Part shown: in pieces, positions 5,009 to 6,256 of the stretch
Position numbering within the stretch: position 1 is the first letter of the stretch
Layout: each line of letters starts with the position of its first letter
Origin: Paludibacteraceae bacterium
GTDB taxonomy: Bacteria > Bacteroidota > Bacteroidia > Bacteroidales > Paludibacteraceae
Direction: 5' to 3'
Assembly (NCBI GenBank): GCA_018055865.1
Contig: JAGPGR010000117.1
Location: 1-6,256, forward strand
DNA: 6,256 nt
Notes under the pieces: model-generated
Told to the model about the DNA's origin: nothing
Databases searched by the model: none
What the model saw: the letters and a program-made list of their open reading frames with translations, nothing else
Position numbers and translations under genes: made by a program

Positions 5009-5842
5009 ATGTCAAGAACAAATTTCGAAGAATTACTTGAAGCCGGTTGCCACTTTGGTCACCTGAAGCGTAAATGGAACCCTGCAATGGCTCCATATAT
5101 TTTCATGGAACGTAATGGTATTCATATCATTGATTTGCACAAAACTGTTGTGAAAATAGATGAAGCAGCCGCAGCCGCCAAACAAATAGCAAAATCAGGA
5201 CGCAAAATTCTTTTTGTAGCCACCAAAAAACAGGCAAAAGATGTTGTAGCCGAAAAAGCACTTTCAATCGGAATGCCATACATTACCGAACGTTGGGCAG
5301 GTGGTATGCTTACCAATTTTCCTACCATTCGTAAAGCTGTTAAGAAAATGTCGAGCATCGATAAAATGGCTACAGATGGTACTTTTGAAAATATGTCCAA
5401 ACGTGAAAGACTTCAAATCACCCGTCAACGTGAAAAATTGGAAAAGAACCTTGGTTCGATTGCCGATCTGACCCGTTTGCCTTCAGCACTATTTGTAATA
5501 GATGTGATGAAAGAAAATATTGCGGTGAAAGAAGCTCAACGTCTTGGTATTCCGGTATTTGGTGTGGTTGACACCAACTCAAATCCAAACGATGTGGATT
5601 TTGTAATCCCGGCTAACGATGATGCAACAAAATCGGTGGAAATTATTCTCAATGCCATTTGTGCAGCTGTTCAGGAAGGATTGGAAGAACGCAAAGTTGA
5701 AAAAGTTGATACTGAAGCTTCTGAAGCTCCGGAAACTAAAGAAAGAAAATCACGCGTTTCGAAAAGACCCAGAACGCAAAAAGAAGACGACGAAGCACTG
5801 AAAGCAAACGTAGTAAAGAAATTTGTAAAGGAAGAAGAATAA
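5009..5842 (+). CDS. rpsB: 30S ribosomal protein S2 (uS2)
   Basis: This small-subunit protein lies between head and body and is assembled late. The 277-residue protein shows the N-terminal signature FEELLEAGCHFGHLKRKWNP (6-25), the RWAGGMLTNF block (95-104), the coiled-coil region around 128-148, and LPSALFVIDVMKE followed by GIPVFGVVDTNSNP (180-193). It is longer than the 241-residue E. coli protein because of a highly charged tail, about 229-277, rich in E and K, which seems common in Bacteroidota. The ATG at 5009 gives MSRTNFEELL; the upstream 30 bases are nearly all A with no Shine-Dalgarno box. It precedes tsf, the usual order. Confidence 0.98.
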   Translation: MSRTNFEELLEAGCHFGHLKRKWNPAMAPYIFMERNGIHIIDLHKTVVKIDEAAAAAKQIAKSGRKILFVATKKQAKDVVAEKALSIGMPYITERWAGGMLTNFPTIRKAVKKMSSIDKMATDGTFENMSKRERLQITRQREKLEKNLGSIADLTRLPSALFVIDVMKENIAVKEAQRLGIPVFGVVDTNSNPNDVDFVIPANDDATKSVEIILNAICAAVQEGLEERKVEKVDTEASEAPETKERKSRVSKRPRTQKEDDEALKANVVKKFVKEEE

Positions 5843-5843
5843 T

Positions 5844-5866
5844 GACCCCTAATCCCAATGGGGAAT
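5844..5866 (+). repeat. Decayed copy of the GC-rich repeat after rpsB
   Basis: A CCCCTAAT stretch is followed by TCCC (5853-5856) and GGGA (5861-5864), which pair around a 4-base loop. It has the CCCCTAA...CCC...GGGG order of the repeat after rpsI, but with shortened arms and no GACTTT tail. It begins 1-2 bases after the rpsB stop. It is called a family member from resemblance only. Confidence 0.4.
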
Positions 5867-5880
5867 GTTAGATAATTAAA

Positions 5881-5928
5881 AACAAGGTTGCTGGTTATGA
5901 TTTAGTTATAGCTTGTAACCTGTTTTTT
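5881..5928 (+). terminator. Likely intrinsic terminator after rpsB
   Basis: AGGTT (5885-5889) pairs with AACCT (5917-5921). The stem extends past a bulged A by AAC (5881-5883) with GTT (5922-5924), and the T-run continues to 5928. GGTTA (5893-5897) can pair with TAACC (5916-5920) instead, so two stems compete for the same right arm. The U-tract after the arm is a good terminator sign; the large loop weakens the call. Confidence 0.5.
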
Positions 5929-6001
5929 CAAAAAACACTTTCCTGCTGGAATAATAATTGGGTCGTATAAAATAAATTATAAACTAAATCTACAGCTATC
6001 T

Positions 6002-6026
6002 TACTCCCCTTTTGGGGTTGGGGGTA
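6002..6026. repeat. GC-rich repeat copy upstream of tsf
   Basis: CCCC (6006-6009), loop TTTT, GGGG (6014-6017), then a second G-run GGGGG (6020-6024) that can pair with the same C-run. Reverse-complemented it reads CCCCCAACCCCAAAAGGGG, a C-run/G-run layout similar to the other gap repeats. It ends about 22 bases before the tsf ATG, a position like that of the repeat before tpiA. Confidence 0.5.
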
Positions 6027-6048
6027 GGTAAAAAAAATAAGAGATATT

Positions 6049-6256
6049 ATGGCAGTAACAATGGCAGAAATAACAAAATTGCGCACCATGACAGGTGCCG
6101 GTATGATGGATTGCAAAAATGCACTCATCGAAGCCGAAAACGATTTTGAAAAAGCAATAGAAATTATTCGTAAAAAAGGAAAGGCAATAGCTTCAAAACT
6201 CAGCGAACGTGAAGCATCCGAAGGATGTGTGCTGGCTGAAGCAAAAGCAGATTTTG
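6049..6256 (+). CDS. tsf: Elongation factor Ts, N-terminal part (runs off the window)
   Basis: EF-Ts is the cytoplasmic guanine-nucleotide exchange factor that recycles EF-Tu-GDP. The first 69 codons are present. [12 protein letters not shown] is the usual Bacteroidales start, followed by the N-terminal UBA-like domain with family signature [16 protein letters not shown] (11-26), then [14 protein letters not shown] and EASEGCV, which lead into the core domain. The ATG at 6049 is preferred over the in-frame ATG at 6061 because the MAVTMA form is what relatives have; the second would remove only four residues. It follows rpsB after 206 bp. No clear promoter of its own is seen. The 3' end lies outside. 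Confidence 0.97.
   Translation, partial: MAVTMAEITKLRTMTGAGMMDCKNALIEAENDFEKAIEIIRKKGKAIASKLSEREASEGCVLAEAKADF

Noticed and set aside
5929..6048. A dedicated tsf promoter
   Set aside because: I found no TAnnTTTG box with a correctly spaced TTTG in the gap, so none is called.

Overview
The window looks like a chromosomal segment of a member of the Bacteroidota, most likely order Bacteroidales. Four things point there: the close match of the ribosomal proteins and EF-Ts to the Bacteroidales pattern (for example an EF-Ts starting [12 protein letters not shown]); the neighbourhood DUF1599 protein - BT_3928-type membrane protein - tpiA; promoter boxes of the Bacteroidota type (TTTG, about 19-21 bp, TAnnTTTG); and start codons preceded by A-rich sequence with no Shine-Dalgarno box. 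A Paludibacter-like genus is possible, but that is only an impression.

Layout, all genes on the + strand. Bases 1-160 hold a structured, repeat-like element with no convincing gene. 325-867 is a DUF1599 protein made of two copies of one domain. 888-2045 is a five-helix DoxX/MauE-like membrane protein with a thioredoxin-like tail. 2180-2935 is triosephosphate isomerase, with a strong nested hairpin just before its start and a clear intrinsic terminator after its stop. 3031-3636 is a YrdC/YciO-family protein, probably starting at a GTG. 3931-4386 and 4392-4778 are ribosomal proteins uL13 and uS9 (tight pair, uL13 with a GTG start). 5009-5842 is ribosomal protein uS2, and 6049-6256 is the first 69 codons of elongation factor Ts, cut by the window end.

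The first three genes are probably one transcript from a promoter near 269-299. The YciO-like gene has its own promoter overlapping the tpiA terminator. rplM-rpsI starts from a good promoter at 3759-3789 with an unusually long leader of about 135 nt, which could be an autoregulatory ribosomal-protein leader. rpsB and tsf follow in the order usual for the phylum, but they are separated by gaps of 230 and 206 nt that hold terminator-like hairpins and degenerate copies of a short GC-rich repeat (CCCC/GGGG arms followed by GACTTT).

The genes are ordinary housekeeping genes. The unusual content is between them: a family of short palindromic repeats in four gaps, an inverted pair of these around a possible rpsB promoter, a potential pseudoknot element at the left end, and the uL13 leader. 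I see no defence system, CRISPR array, transposase, tRNA or rRNA.
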